A stretch of DNA of 64,000 nucleotides from Geodermatophilus tzadiensis. Its GTDB lineage: Bacteria; Actinomycetota; Actinomycetes; Mycobacteriales; Geodermatophilaceae. A program made the position numbers and the translations under genes. The notes beneath the pieces are model-generated. The model had not been told where the DNA came from. It ran no database searches and worked only from the letters and a program-made list of their open reading frames with translations. Numbering within the stretch: position 1 is the stretch's first letter; each line of letters starts with the position of its first letter. Shown one piece after another: positions 40,210-49,920 of this stretch. Where the stretch lies: positions 124,001-188,000 of the forward strand of contig NZ_PVTG01000002.1 of the NCBI RefSeq assembly GCF_003002915.1, given 5' to 3'.

Positions 40210-43044
40210 GTGCGGTACCAGGACTACGAGCGCTACCACGGCAGGACCGAGCAGGACGAGCTCCGCTGCTTCGACGAGCTGGCCCGGGAGCTCATGGTCG
40301 TGCAGGAGCGCAACCGCGGGGTGCGGGGCGCGGCCGCCGTGGACCGCGCCTTCCACGGCAAGACCGTGCTCGCGGTGGAGAACGGCTGCCTGCGGGTGCG
40401 GCGCGACCTCCCGCCGGGCCTGCGCCAGGGCTGCTTCCGGCCCGGTGCCGAGCTGGCCGTCACCGCCCGGTTCTCCAACGCCAACGGGGTCGCCCAGCCC
40501 GACACCGCCCGCGACCTGCGCGGCGTCGCGCTGCGGGTCCACGCGGGCGGCGACACGGTGCACGACCTGCTCATGACCAACTGGCCGGTGTCCCCGGCGG
40601 CCGACGCCCGGCAGTTCGTCGCGATGGCCTCGGCGGTGGCGGGAAGGACGTCGACCCCGGCGAAGCTGCTGTCACTGGCGCTGCGGCTGCCCCGGAGGGT
40701 CGGCCCGTGGGCCACCGTCCGGATCATCGGCAACCTCGTCCGTTCCTCCCGCCGGTCCGACAGCCTCGCCCGGGAGACGTACTACAGCCGCGGGGCGATC
40801 ATGTGGGGGGAGGCCGGCCCGGTCCGGTACCGCCTGCGCCCGGTCCCGGCAGCGGACGTCCCGCCGGGCACCGGTCCGGACAAGCTGCGCACCGACTTCG
40901 CGCGCCGCCTCACGGCCGGCGACGTCGAGTTCGACCTTGAGGTGCAGCGCTACGTCTCGGAGCGGCGGACACCTGTCGAGAACACGGCCCGGCGGTGGTG
41001 GTTCGTCCGGTACGAGTCCGTGGCCCGCCTTGTCCTGCCCCGCCAGGAGCTCGACACCGGGCAGGCCCGACTCGTCGAGCACCGCGTCGACCGGCTGGCC
41101 TTCAACCCGTGGAACACCACCGACGAGTTCCGGCCGCTCGGCAACCTGAACCGGGCGCGGCGGGCGGCCTACCAGGCCAGCAGCGCCCACCGGCTGGGCC
41201 AGCGGTACGTGACCGAGGAGAGCCGGCGCACCGCCCTGCTCAACGAGCTGGTCGGCCGGGTGTTCGCCCGCGTCAACCGGCGGTGGCCCTGGCACCGCCT
41301 GCCGACGCGGCTGGCCCTGCTGAACCTGGCCGTGCTGCGCCGGCAGCTGCGCCGGTCCAACCTGGTCGACCCCGACCCGCCGGAGCGGGTCGAGGTGCGG
41401 CGCCCGGGACCCCTGCCCCCGCCCGAGGCGGTGGCGCACCGGACCGCCGACGGCCGCTGGAACGACCTGTCGGCCCGCGACATGGGTGCGAGGGGGGCCC
41501 GGTTCGGCCGCAACATGCCGGTCGACCGCCACCAGTCCGACCTCCCCGACCCGGTCGAGGTCGCCGAGGCGCTCCTGACGCGCACGGACTTCATCTCCGC
41601 CCCCTCGCTCAACGTCCTGGCCGCGGCCTGGATCCAGTTCCAGGTGCACGACTGGGTGCAGCACGGCCGCCACCCGGTGCGCGAGCGCAGCATCGACCTC
41701 CCGCTGCCCGGCGACCGCACGTGGCGCAGCACGACCGACGGCCGCCCTGAGAACGTCATGCACATCGCCGAGGACGCCGGCGACCGCAACCAGGTGTCGC
41801 ACTGGTGGGACGGCTCGGAGGTCTACGGCAGCGACGCCGAGAAGGCGGCCCGGTTGCGCGAGGACGGCGGGCGCGGCGCGCGGCTCCGCCTCGAGGACGG
41901 CCACCTGCCCACCGCGCCCGGCCCCGGAGAGGTGGTGCTCGCCGGGTTCTCCGACAGTTGGTGGCTGGGCCTGAGCGCACTGCAGACCCTGTTCGCCCGG
42001 GAGCACAACGCGGTGTGCGACGCCCTGCAGGACGAGTACCCGGACCTCGACGAGGAGCGGACGTACCAGACCGCGCGGCTGGTGGTGTCCGCGCTGATCG
42101 CGAAGATCCACACGGTGGAGTGGACGCCGGCGATCCTCGGCACGAAGACCCTCGACACGGCGATGTCGGTCAACTGGCGGGGGGCGCCGGACCAGTGGCT
42201 CAGCCGCCTCGGCCTCCGGTTGCTCGACCCGCACGCCGTCCACGGCATCCCGCGCACCCGGCCCGACCACTCCGGCGTCCCGTTCTCCCTCACCGAGGAG
42301 TTCGTGACGGTGTACCGGATGCACCCGCTCCTCCCCGACGACTACGTCTTCGTCGACCCCGCCACCGGGGAGCCCCGCGCGTTCGGCTTCGACGACATCT
42401 CGGGGCCGGGGACCCAGGAGGTGTTCCGCCACATCGGGTTGGCCGAGTCCCTGCGCTCCCTGGGCACCGCCTCCCCGGGCGCCGTCACGCTGCACAACTT
42501 CCCGAAGGCGCTGCGGCACTTCGAGCGCGACGGGGAGATCGTCGACCTCGCGGTGGTGGACGTGGTGCGGACCCGCCGGCGGGGCGTGCCGCGCTACAAC
42601 GACTTCCGGGCCGCGCTGCACATGCCCCGGATCAGCGCCTTCGAGGAGCTGACGACCGACCCGGAGACCCTCGCCGCCCTCGAGCGGCTGTACGGGTCGG
42701 TCGACCGGATCGACACCGTGATCGGCCTGCTCGCCGAGACGCCGCCCGCCGGCTTCGGGTTCAGCGACACGGCGTTCCGGGTCTTCCTGCTCATGGCGTC
42801 GCGGCGGCTGCAGAGCGACCGGTTCCTCACCGTGGACTTCCGGCCCGAGGTGTACACGCCCCTCGGGATGGACTGGGTCGAGCGGGGCGGCTTCGCCGAC
42901 GTCGTCCGGCGCCACTGCTCGGAGCTGGCCGGGGTCGTCGGGACCGGCAAGGCCGCGTTCGCCCCCTGGACCGACCCGCCGGTCCCGGACCGTCACGCCG
43001 CGCACGCCCGGCGGACCGCCTCGCGCCGGTCGGTCGCCAGGTAG
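40210..43044 (+). CDS. Fusion of a catalase-like domain and a fatty acid alpha-dioxygenase (heme)
   Basis: 944 residues from the GTG at 40210 (GGAGGGG nine bases upstream). Residues 1 to about 360 are a catalase-like domain: RAFHGK with His49, TARFSNANG, LRGVALRVH, FNPWNTTDEFRPLGNLN, and RRAAY with Tyr321 in the RxxxY arrangement of the catalase heme ligand. From about 415 on it is an animal-type heme peroxidase of the plant alpha-dioxygenase kind: AAWIQFQVHDWVQHG with distal His480, SALQTLFAREHNAVCDAL, VSALIAKIHTVEWTPAIL, and VYRMHPLLPDDY with Tyr702 and proximal His705, the Tyr-x-x-His spacing of cyclooxygenases and alpha-dioxygenases. It should oxygenate a fatty acid to a hydroperoxide that the first domain may convert. 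No signal peptide. Confidence 0.88.
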   Translation: MRYQDYERYHGRTEQDELRCFDELARELMVVQERNRGVRGAAAVDRAFHGKTVLAVENGCLRVRRDLPPGLRQGCFRPGAELAVTARFSNANGVAQPDTARDLRGVALRVHAGGDTVHDLLMTNWPVSPAADARQFVAMASAVAGRTSTPAKLLSLALRLPRRVGPWATVRIIGNLVRSSRRSDSLARETYYSRGAIMWGEAGPVRYRLRPVPAADVPPGTGPDKLRTDFARRLTAGDVEFDLEVQRYVSERRTPVENTARRWWFVRYESVARLVLPRQELDTGQARLVEHRVDRLAFNPWNTTDEFRPLGNLNRARRAAYQASSAHRLGQRYVTEESRRTALLNELVGRVFARVNRRWPWHRLPTRLALLNLAVLRRQLRRSNLVDPDPPERVEVRRPGPLPPPEAVAHRTADGRWNDLSARDMGARGARFGRNMPVDRHQSDLPDPVEVAEALLTRTDFISAPSLNVLAAAWIQFQVHDWVQHGRHPVRERSIDLPLPGDRTWRSTTDGRPENVMHIAEDAGDRNQVSHWWDGSEVYGSDAEKAARLREDGGRGARLRLEDGHLPTAPGPGEVVLAGFSDSWWLGLSALQTLFAREHNAVCDALQDEYPDLDEERTYQTARLVVSALIAKIHTVEWTPAILGTKTLDTAMSVNWRGAPDQWLSRLGLRLLDPHAVHGIPRTRPDHSGVPFSLTEEFVTVYRMHPLLPDDYVFVDPATGEPRAFGFDDISGPGTQEVFRHIGLAESLRSLGTASPGAVTLHNFPKALRHFERDGEIVDLAVVDVVRTRRRGVPRYNDFRAALHMPRISAFEELTTDPETLAALERLYGSVDRIDTVIGLLAETPPAGFGFSDTAFRVFLLMASRRLQSDRFLTVDFRPEVYTPLGMDWVERGGFADVVRRHCSELAGVVGTGKAAFAPWTDPPVPDRHAAHARRTASRRSVAR

Positions 43045-43637
43045 CGGCTGACCGCCGGGGTGGCCTCCAGGCGGGCCAGGGTGCGGGCGCGGGTCGGGCC
43101 GATGCTGCCGACGGGCATGCCCAGCCGCGCGCTGATCTCCCGGTAGCTCAGCGGGGGGTCGGCGACGAGCAGGAGCAACAGGTCCCGCTGTGTCGGGGAC
43201 AGGCCGGCGAGGCCCTCGCGGACGGCCTCGACCTGCTCGGCCTGCAGCAGGACGGCGTCGACCTCGGGGTCCTGGCCGGTGAACGCCCGGGTCGCGTCGT
43301 CCAGGGGGTCGACCGGCAGCGTGCGCTCGCCGGCGCGGGCCACGCGCAGGCTCTCGCAGCGGGCCGTCGTCGCGATCCAGCCGGGCAGCGCGAGCGGCTC
43401 GCGGATGCGGTCGAGGTGCTCCACCAGGCGCAGCCAGACCACCTGGGCGACGTCCTCGGCGTCGTGCTCCCCGAGCCGGAACCGGACGGTGACGGCGCGG
43501 ACGAGCGGGGTGAAGCGCTGCACGAGGCACTCCCAGGCCCGGGGCTCGCCGCGGCGGGCGGCCGCCACGAGCGCGGTCAAGTCGGCGCCGGCGTCGTCCC
43601 GGGCGGGCGCGTCGAGGGGGGTGTCGAGCACGGTCAT
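42993..43637 (-). CDS. ECF-type RNA polymerase sigma factor
   Basis: 214 residues; the ATG at 43637 has GGAGG six bases upstream. Region 2 is EPRAWECLVQRFTPLVRAVT through EHDAEDVAQVVWLRLVEHLD; region 4 is LSPTQRDLLLLLVADPPLSY and REISARLGMPVGSIGPTRAR. The form resembles the SigJ/ECF42-unlike short actinobacterial factors with no anti-sigma gene beside it. It overlaps the dioxygenase gene tail to tail by 52 bases, so antisense interference between the two transcripts is possible. Its stimulus and regulon are unknown. Confidence 0.85.
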   Translation of the reverse strand: MTVLDTPLDAPARDDAGADLTALVAAARRGEPRAWECLVQRFTPLVRAVTVRFRLGEHDAEDVAQVVWLRLVEHLDRIREPLALPGWIATTARCESLRVARAGERTLPVDPLDDATRAFTGQDPEVDAVLLQAEQVEAVREGLAGLSPTQRDLLLLLVADPPLSYREISARLGMPVGSIGPTRARTLARLEATPAVSRYLATDRREAVRRACAA

Positions 43638-43775
43638 GTCCGTCCTCCGGAGCGTCCGTTCGCTGGTGGGACGACTGTCGAGCGGCCGGACGAGGCAGGT
43701 CCAAGCCCATCAGGAGGGGCGGTCACACCGCCGACCGCCGGTCCGGGCGCGCGCTCCCCGGGGTGCGAGCGGGAC

Positions 43776-43809
43776 ACCTCCAGCGCTGGAGGTCCTACGC
43801 TGGAGGTCC
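43776..43809. promoter_or_regulatory. Palindromic operator with an extra half site
   Basis: ACCTCCAGCGCTGGAGGT at 43776-43793 is a perfect 18-base palindrome. Its right half, CGCTGGAGGTCC (43784-43795), is repeated exactly at 43798-43809. It lies 28-61 bases before the TetR-like gene and in the shared region with the ECF sigma gene, and it is a likely binding site for the TetR-like protein. Confidence 0.6.
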
Positions 43810-43836
43810 AGCTCGCGACGTGGCCGGGGGAAGCCG

Positions 43837-44643
43837 ATGTCGGAGGACGACCTGGCGACGGTGCTCAGCAACGTCGCGGCCGATGCCCGCCCGGCCACCC
43901 GGGTGAAGATCGCCAACAGCCCGGAGACGCGCGCCTTCCTCGACGTCGGGCTGCAGCTGCTCTGCGACGACCTGCTCGACCACCGCGGTCCCGACCTGAT
44001 GGACGACCACGACGCCGGGACGCGCCTGTTCACCGGGCTGTCGCAGGCCCGGCTGATCGAGCGGGCCGAGCACGAGGACGCCCACCGCGAGCACCCGCGG
44101 ATGCTGACCGTCGGGATGTTCCGCGACCGCTGGCGGTACAAGAGCCGCTACACCGAGGACCTCATCGCCTACCTGCTGCGGCCGGCCCTGGTGGAGCAGA
44201 CCATCCACGACGTGGCCGAGGCGGCGCGCCAGCTGCCCGAGGACCTGCCCTTCGAGGAGCTCGTCCAGCGGCTGGTCACCCGGGTGATGGCCGTGACTCT
44301 GGACGACCCGCTGTGGGGGCTGCGCACGGTCGTCTGGGTGGCGCTGCCCAATCACCCGCGCGTGCGGGTCTTCCTCAAGGCGCAGTACGAGCAGTGGATC
44401 GCCTACTGGACCCAGCTGCACGAGGCGCTGGCCCGCCGCTTCGACCTCCAGCTGCGGCCGGAGTACACCTGGCACGACGTCGCGGAGGTCTTCCACGCCC
44501 TCGCGGAGGGCGCCCGGCTGCGGGCCCGGGCGACCGGGTCGGCAGCGGCGCTGTCGAACGGGGACAACGTCCTCGTCGGGGCCATCCACATGCTGGTGCC
44601 CGGCCTGTTCCTCAACCCGGAGAGCGCGACCAGGAGGTCCTGA
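43837..44643 (+). CDS. Probable TetR-like transcriptional regulator
   Basis: 268 residues from the ATG at 43837. The protein is all-alpha. The stretch RMLTVGMFRDRWRYKSRYTE DLIAYLL resembles the recognition helix and following helix of TetR proteins (tF.rRF.sKe.Ll), and the later WVALPNHPRVRVFLKAQYEQ resembles a ligand-domain helix. The N-terminal half is longer than usual. I rate it a divergent TetR-type regulator, helped by the perfect palindrome just upstream. It is divergent from the ECF sigma gene. A different helical family cannot be ruled out. Confidence 0.55.
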   Translation: MSEDDLATVLSNVAADARPATRVKIANSPETRAFLDVGLQLLCDDLLDHRGPDLMDDHDAGTRLFTGLSQARLIERAEHEDAHREHPRMLTVGMFRDRWRYKSRYTEDLIAYLLRPALVEQTIHDVAEAARQLPEDLPFEELVQRLVTRVMAVTLDDPLWGLRTVVWVALPNHPRVRVFLKAQYEQWIAYWTQLHEALARRFDLQLRPEYTWHDVAEVFHALAEGARLRARATGSAAALSNGDNVLVGAIHMLVPGLFLNPESATRRS

Positions 44644-44905
44644 CTGCTGGGAGCTTCGATCCCGGCGTGCGCCGGCTGGTCGACGGGATGGCCGGCGTCG
44701 CCGGTGGCAGCGCGAGGAGCGTGTCGGGGGGTCCGGAGTGCTGGCGCAGGTCTCGAGCGGGACGCCGCACCCCTGCGCTGTCCGGGCTGTGGCATCTCGG
44801 TCGTCGAGGTGCACGCCGCCGAAGTGCGGTGACGCTCCGGTGACGCGCCGCCCCGAGACTCCGGGGACCGTCCGGCGGGACGCCGGTCACCCAGGGAGGA
44901 CGCCC

Positions 44906-45403
44906 ATGTCGATCGACGCCGTCGTCACCGCCAGTCCCGAGGAGCGGCAGCTCGCGGTGGAACTCGCGGCCGCGGTGCTGGAGGAGACGGCACCGGACGA
45001 GGTGCCCGCCCTCGGCGATCTCTCGGCGGAGTTCTTCGCCGACCCACAGGGCGCGGTGCAGCGCGAGGAGCGGGACGAGCCGCTTGCCTTCGGCGCGGAC
45101 CTGGCACTGGTCACCCCCTACGTCCTCGCGGTGGCCGTGCCGCTGGTGCAGTGGCTGGGCGGCCTGGTGGCCGACGGGGCCAAGGAGGCGCTCACCCCTC
45201 TCGTGGCCGACCGCATCCGCGCCCTCTTCCGCCGCCACACTGAGGCTCGGGCTGCCGCCGCCCCGAGCGGGGGGTTGTCGGCGGAGCAGGCCCGCACGGC
45301 CTGGCGGACCACCTTCGACCGACTCCGGTCACTGGGCGTGCCCGATGCGGAGGCACGCTCGATCGCCGAGTCGGTGGCCGGTGCGCTCATCGTCAGCGGT
45401 TGA
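44906..45403 (+). CDS. Small membrane-associated protein coupled to an M48 protease gene, unknown
   Basis: 165 residues; the ATG at 44906 has GGGAGGACG upstream. The N-terminal 65 residues are acidic and helical (SPEERQLAVELAAAVLEETA, DEVPALGDLSAEFFADPQGA). One hydrophobic helix follows (LALVTPYVLAVAVPLVQWLG), then a basic helix (VADRIRALFRRHTEARAAAA) and a short C-terminal helical domain (AWRTTFDRLRSLGVPDAEAR). I do not recognise a family. It ends four bases before the M48 gene, so the two are almost surely one transcript and may act together. Confidence 0.65.
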   Translation: MSIDAVVTASPEERQLAVELAAAVLEETAPDEVPALGDLSAEFFADPQGAVQREERDEPLAFGADLALVTPYVLAVAVPLVQWLGGLVADGAKEALTPLVADRIRALFRRHTEARAAAAPSGGLSAEQARTAWRTTFDRLRSLGVPDAEARSIAESVAGALIVSG

Positions 45404-45407
45404 CGCC

Positions 45408-47957
45408 GTGACCGGCACCGCTGCACCGCCGGGGACGACGCCGCGGGTCGACGTCCTGGCGCTGCCCCGGACGACGACGCTGCGCGCCATCCTCCTGGTC
45501 GCCACCATGGTCGGCACAGGTCTCGTGGTCGGCACGATGCTGCACAACCTGGTGCTGGCCGACCCGTGGAACGCCCGCTTCCGGGAGTGCACGGTGGTCC
45601 CGGAGGGCGGACCCGGGGTGTTGGCAGAGACCTTCACCGCGTGCATGGCGCCGGTGGAGCAGCGCCGCGTGGCCATCGCGCTGGTGATGGGTGCCCTCGT
45701 GCTGGTCCTGGCGTGGATCGTGGTGCTCGTCGCGCCCACCGTGCACGAGCGCCGTCGGGGTCTGCGTCCGCTCGACGGTGGCAACGAGCGCGCCCGGTGC
45801 CGCTTCGCGGAGTTGGCGGCGGAGGCGGGACTGCGCCGACCGCCCCTGCTCGTGCGTGGTGGCTCCCTCAACGGCGTCACCGACGCTCACGCCTACGGCA
45901 GGCCCGGTGACTGGCGCGTGGTCGTACCGCTCAAGCTGCTCGCACTCGCCGGGACACCCCGTGCGGACGCGGTCATGCGGCACGAGCTGGCTCACGTCGC
46001 CCACCGGGACGTCGGGTTCACCTGGCTCGCCCGGGCCAGCTGGGACGTGCTCGGTCCACTGCTCCTGCTGCCGCTGTTCCTGGCACTCGCGGTCGGGGAC
46101 CTCGAGGTCGTCCCCGACTACCTCGTCCGCGCCGCGGTCCTGGCGGTCGTCGTGCAACTGGTGCGGGCCGGCCTCCTGCGGGCACGCGAGGTCGACGCCG
46201 ACCTGAGCGCGGTCCGCCGGGGCACCGACCCCGAGGTGATGCTCGGGCAGACCGCCGCCACCCGAGATCGCCGGTCAGGCGGTGGCATCGCGCGGCTGCT
46301 GGCCACCCACCCCTCACCTGCTGAGCGCGGAGCGGCCCTCCGGGCACCACACCTGGCTGCCCGACTCGGCTTCGTGGACGCGCTGGCCGCGGGGTTCCTC
46401 GCCGCCACGGTCCTGCCCGTGCTCCGCGCGGCAGCCGCCTCCACCATCGGCGGCGCTCCCGAGCGGGAGTGGTCGGTGGTCCTGTCGATCGTGCCGGTCG
46501 GCGTACTGCTCGGCGCGACCGTGGGGCTGGGGCTCTGGCGTCAGGCCGTGGCGATGCACGCGGTCGCGCTGCCCGTCCGCAGCGGACCCGTGGTGGCCGG
46601 TGTGGGTGCAGGAGCCCTCGCCGGGCAACTCACGTCGCTGGCGGGCGTCGGACTGGGAGCCCCGGCGGGGTTCGACCCGCTGTGGGCGGCACTGGTGCTG
46701 CCCGTGGGGCTGGCCGGGGCCACCGCGCTGGTCGCCGGCCTGGGCCTCACGTGGGCCGGGGCGGCCGGGCGCTGGCGTGGTCCTGCCGCGGTCTGGACGC
46801 CGGCCGTGGTCCTCGCCTCGGCCCTGTGCACGGTTGCGGCCTGGGCCACCGGGTCGGTGGCGCTCTCGCTCGGTCAGGTGGGCTGGGCCGGCACCTCGGA
46901 GGTGCTGCAGGTCGCGCTCTCGGGCTGGCTCGTCACCGCGGTCGCCGTCGTGCTCGCCGGCGCAGCGGCCGTCGCCCTCATCGCTCCCTCCCCAGCGGCA
47001 GTCCCACCGACGTGGCTGGTCCCGGGCGTCTCGGTGGGCTCGGGGGACTCCGGCCCCGCGACGGTCCCCGGGCTCAGGCTCACCCTGAGCGCCGGCCTGC
47101 TCGGCGGACTGGTCGGTGCCGCCGTCGCCGTCGTCTTCCGGCTGGCCGTCGGGCCCCCGGCGGACGACGACGTGACCGTCCAGCGCGTGTACGTGCTCCT
47201 GTTCGTCGCTGCGGCGACGGGCGCGGGCGTCGGACTGTCGCTGCTCGTCGCCCATGGGGTCCGAGGGCTCGGCGCCGCACTCCTGGCGGGGCCGGTCGCC
47301 ACCGCGGTGGTCGGTCTCGGGATCGTGGCGCTCAACGCGGCCCTCGGTGGCGGGCTGAGCGTCACCGCGACGGGAACCGTGCTGCAGCGTTCCTCCGCTC
47401 TCGGCCTGCTCGCGCTGCTCGCCGTCGCGTGGCTCCCGTTCGTGGGCGGTCTGCGGTCGGAGGGGGCCGCCCTGGCCATCGCCGTCGCCGTCGCCGTTGG
47501 ATCGGCCTCCGCCGTCGTCCTCGCCCGGGACGTCCTCGTGCCCGTCGGCCCTGCACCGGTACAGGCGGTCGACCCCGAGTTCGCCGCGCTGGACTACCGC
47601 ATCCGCATCGGCCCGGCGTTCTTCCGGGCGTCGGACGAGATCTCGGCGACGGTGCACGTCATCGAGGAGGAGACGACGACCCTCTCCAGTCGGGTGGCCC
47701 GCTATCGAACGGAGGTGCTCCCGCAGGCGCGGGACCTGCTGGCCAGGGGCCGGGCGTTCCTCCCTGGATCGCCTGAGGTCGCCGCCGTCCACCAGCACTG
47801 CGTCGCCGCCCTGGAGTTGGCCGTCACCGGGTACGAGGAGTTGGTCGCCGGTTACGAGAGCCGGCGTGAGGACCTGCTGGAGCAGGGGGCCGCGCACCTG
47901 CAGCAGCGGGTCGACGAGTGGCTGGCGTGGGGCGAGGCCCTCGACGGACTCGACTGA
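45408..47957 (+). CDS. Large polytopic M48-type zinc metalloprotease
   Basis: 849 residues from the GTG at 45408. Two N-terminal helices flank an outside loop with two cysteines (FRECTVV, FTACMAPV). The M48 catalytic domain follows with HELAH at 192-196 and the third zinc ligand E261 in the ExxxD motif (E261-VDAD265). About a dozen further hydrophobic helices (roughly 310-730) and a C-terminal soluble coiled-coil-like region (about 745-849) are unusual for M48 enzymes such as HtpX, which are near 290 residues. It should cleave substrates at or in the membrane. Codon use is a little less GC-biased than that of the core genes. Confidence 0.75.
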   Translation: MTGTAAPPGTTPRVDVLALPRTTTLRAILLVATMVGTGLVVGTMLHNLVLADPWNARFRECTVVPEGGPGVLAETFTACMAPVEQRRVAIALVMGALVLVLAWIVVLVAPTVHERRRGLRPLDGGNERARCRFAELAAEAGLRRPPLLVRGGSLNGVTDAHAYGRPGDWRVVVPLKLLALAGTPRADAVMRHELAHVAHRDVGFTWLARASWDVLGPLLLLPLFLALAVGDLEVVPDYLVRAAVLAVVVQLVRAGLLRAREVDADLSAVRRGTDPEVMLGQTAATRDRRSGGGIARLLATHPSPAERGAALRAPHLAARLGFVDALAAGFLAATVLPVLRAAAASTIGGAPEREWSVVLSIVPVGVLLGATVGLGLWRQAVAMHAVALPVRSGPVVAGVGAGALAGQLTSLAGVGLGAPAGFDPLWAALVLPVGLAGATALVAGLGLTWAGAAGRWRGPAAVWTPAVVLASALCTVAAWATGSVALSLGQVGWAGTSEVLQVALSGWLVTAVAVVLAGAAAVALIAPSPAAVPPTWLVPGVSVGSGDSGPATVPGLRLTLSAGLLGGLVGAAVAVVFRLAVGPPADDDVTVQRVYVLLFVAAATGAGVGLSLLVAHGVRGLGAALLAGPVATAVVGLGIVALNAALGGGLSVTATGTVLQRSSALGLLALLAVAWLPFVGGLRSEGAALAIAVAVAVGSASAVVLARDVLVPVGPAPVQAVDPEFAALDYRIRIGPAFFRASDEISATVHVIEEETTTLSSRVARYRTEVLPQARDLLARGRAFLPGSPEVAAVHQHCVAALELAVTGYEELVAGYESRREDLLEQGAAHLQQRVDEWLAWGEALDGLD

Positions 47958-47994
47958 CAGCAGGCCGGTTCCGCGCGTGCCGCCGGACGGGCGG

Positions 47995-48840
47995 TCAGCC
48001 GGCGCGGTCGGCGAGCTCGCGCAGCCGGTCGGCCAGCTGCTGCGCCTGCTCGGCGGCCGCCCGCAGCCCGTCCCGGTCGGGTGGGGGTGGGAGGGGTGGC
48101 GGGTCCGAGGAGGACGGGCCGGTCTCCAGGTCGACGTCGAAGGCGATGTCCTCGGCGCGGTGCCAGGTGGCGAACACCTCCAGCGGCCGGCCGTCCTGGT
48201 CCTGCGTCTGCCCCTCGAGCAGCAGCAGGGGAGCGCCCGGCCGGGTCTCCAGCTCCCGGGCGAGGTCGGTGTCGGCGGCCACCGCGCGCACCTGCCGCCG
48301 TCCGCCGGTGGGGCGGGCGCCGAAGCGGCGGGTGAGCACCTCGTGCAGGGAGGCGTCGGTGAGCTCCTCGGCGGTCAGGCCGGCGCAGCGGGGGAGCGGC
48401 AGGGCGGTGCGGATGCGGGCCAGCGGCCGGCCGTCCACCCGCCGCAGCCGCTCCAGCCGCAGCACCCGGTCGCCGCCCAGCCAGCGGTCCTGGCCGGCGG
48501 CCGGCTCCTCGGTGAGGGACAGCACCTCGGTGCCGACCGCGAGCCCCTCGGCGGCCATCTGCGCGTAGAGCCCGCTGGCGCGCTGCACCAGCCGGTGGTG
48601 CTGCCGGGCGGGCGCCACCACGCTGCCGCGCCCCCGGCTGCGCTCCACCAGTCCCTCGGCCACCAGGGTCGACAGCGCCTGCCGCACCACCGAGCGGGCC
48701 ACCCCGAACCGCTCCTGCAGGGCGACCTCGCTGGCCAGCGCCGACCCCGGCGGCAGGCGGTGGTCGCGGATCTGCGCCCGCAGCGCGTCGGCCACCTGCA
48801 CGTGCAGCGGCCGCCCGGCGGCGCGGTCGAGACCCGGCAC
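47995..48840 (-). CDS. GntR/HutC family transcriptional regulator
   Basis: 281 residues, GTG start. The N-terminal winged helix is typical (PLHVQVADALRAQIRDHRLP, PPGSALASEVALQERFGVAR, QALSTLVAEGLVERSRGRGS); the C-terminal UTRA effector domain covers about 85-240 (RVLRLERLRRVDGRPLARIR, LLLLEGQTQDQDGRPLEVF). A Pro/Asp-rich tail ends the protein. It is transcribed in line after the permease-kinase-dehydrogenase genes, so it probably senses a sugar acid and controls that operon, whose promoter has TTGTnCGTACAA-like palindromes. Confidence 0.88.
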   Translation of the reverse strand: MPGLDRAAGRPLHVQVADALRAQIRDHRLPPGSALASEVALQERFGVARSVVRQALSTLVAEGLVERSRGRGSVVAPARQHHRLVQRASGLYAQMAAEGLAVGTEVLSLTEEPAAGQDRWLGGDRVLRLERLRRVDGRPLARIRTALPLPRCAGLTAEELTDASLHEVLTRRFGARPTGGRRQVRAVAADTDLARELETRPGAPLLLLEGQTQDQDGRPLEVFATWHRAEDIAFDVDLETGPSSSDPPPLPPPPDRDGLRAAAEQAQQLADRLRELADRAG

Positions 48841-48851
48841 GGGTGCCGACC

Positions 48852-49895
<1,044 letters not shown>

Positions 49896-49920
49896 GACTG
49901 TCCTCTCCTCGTGCGTCTGT

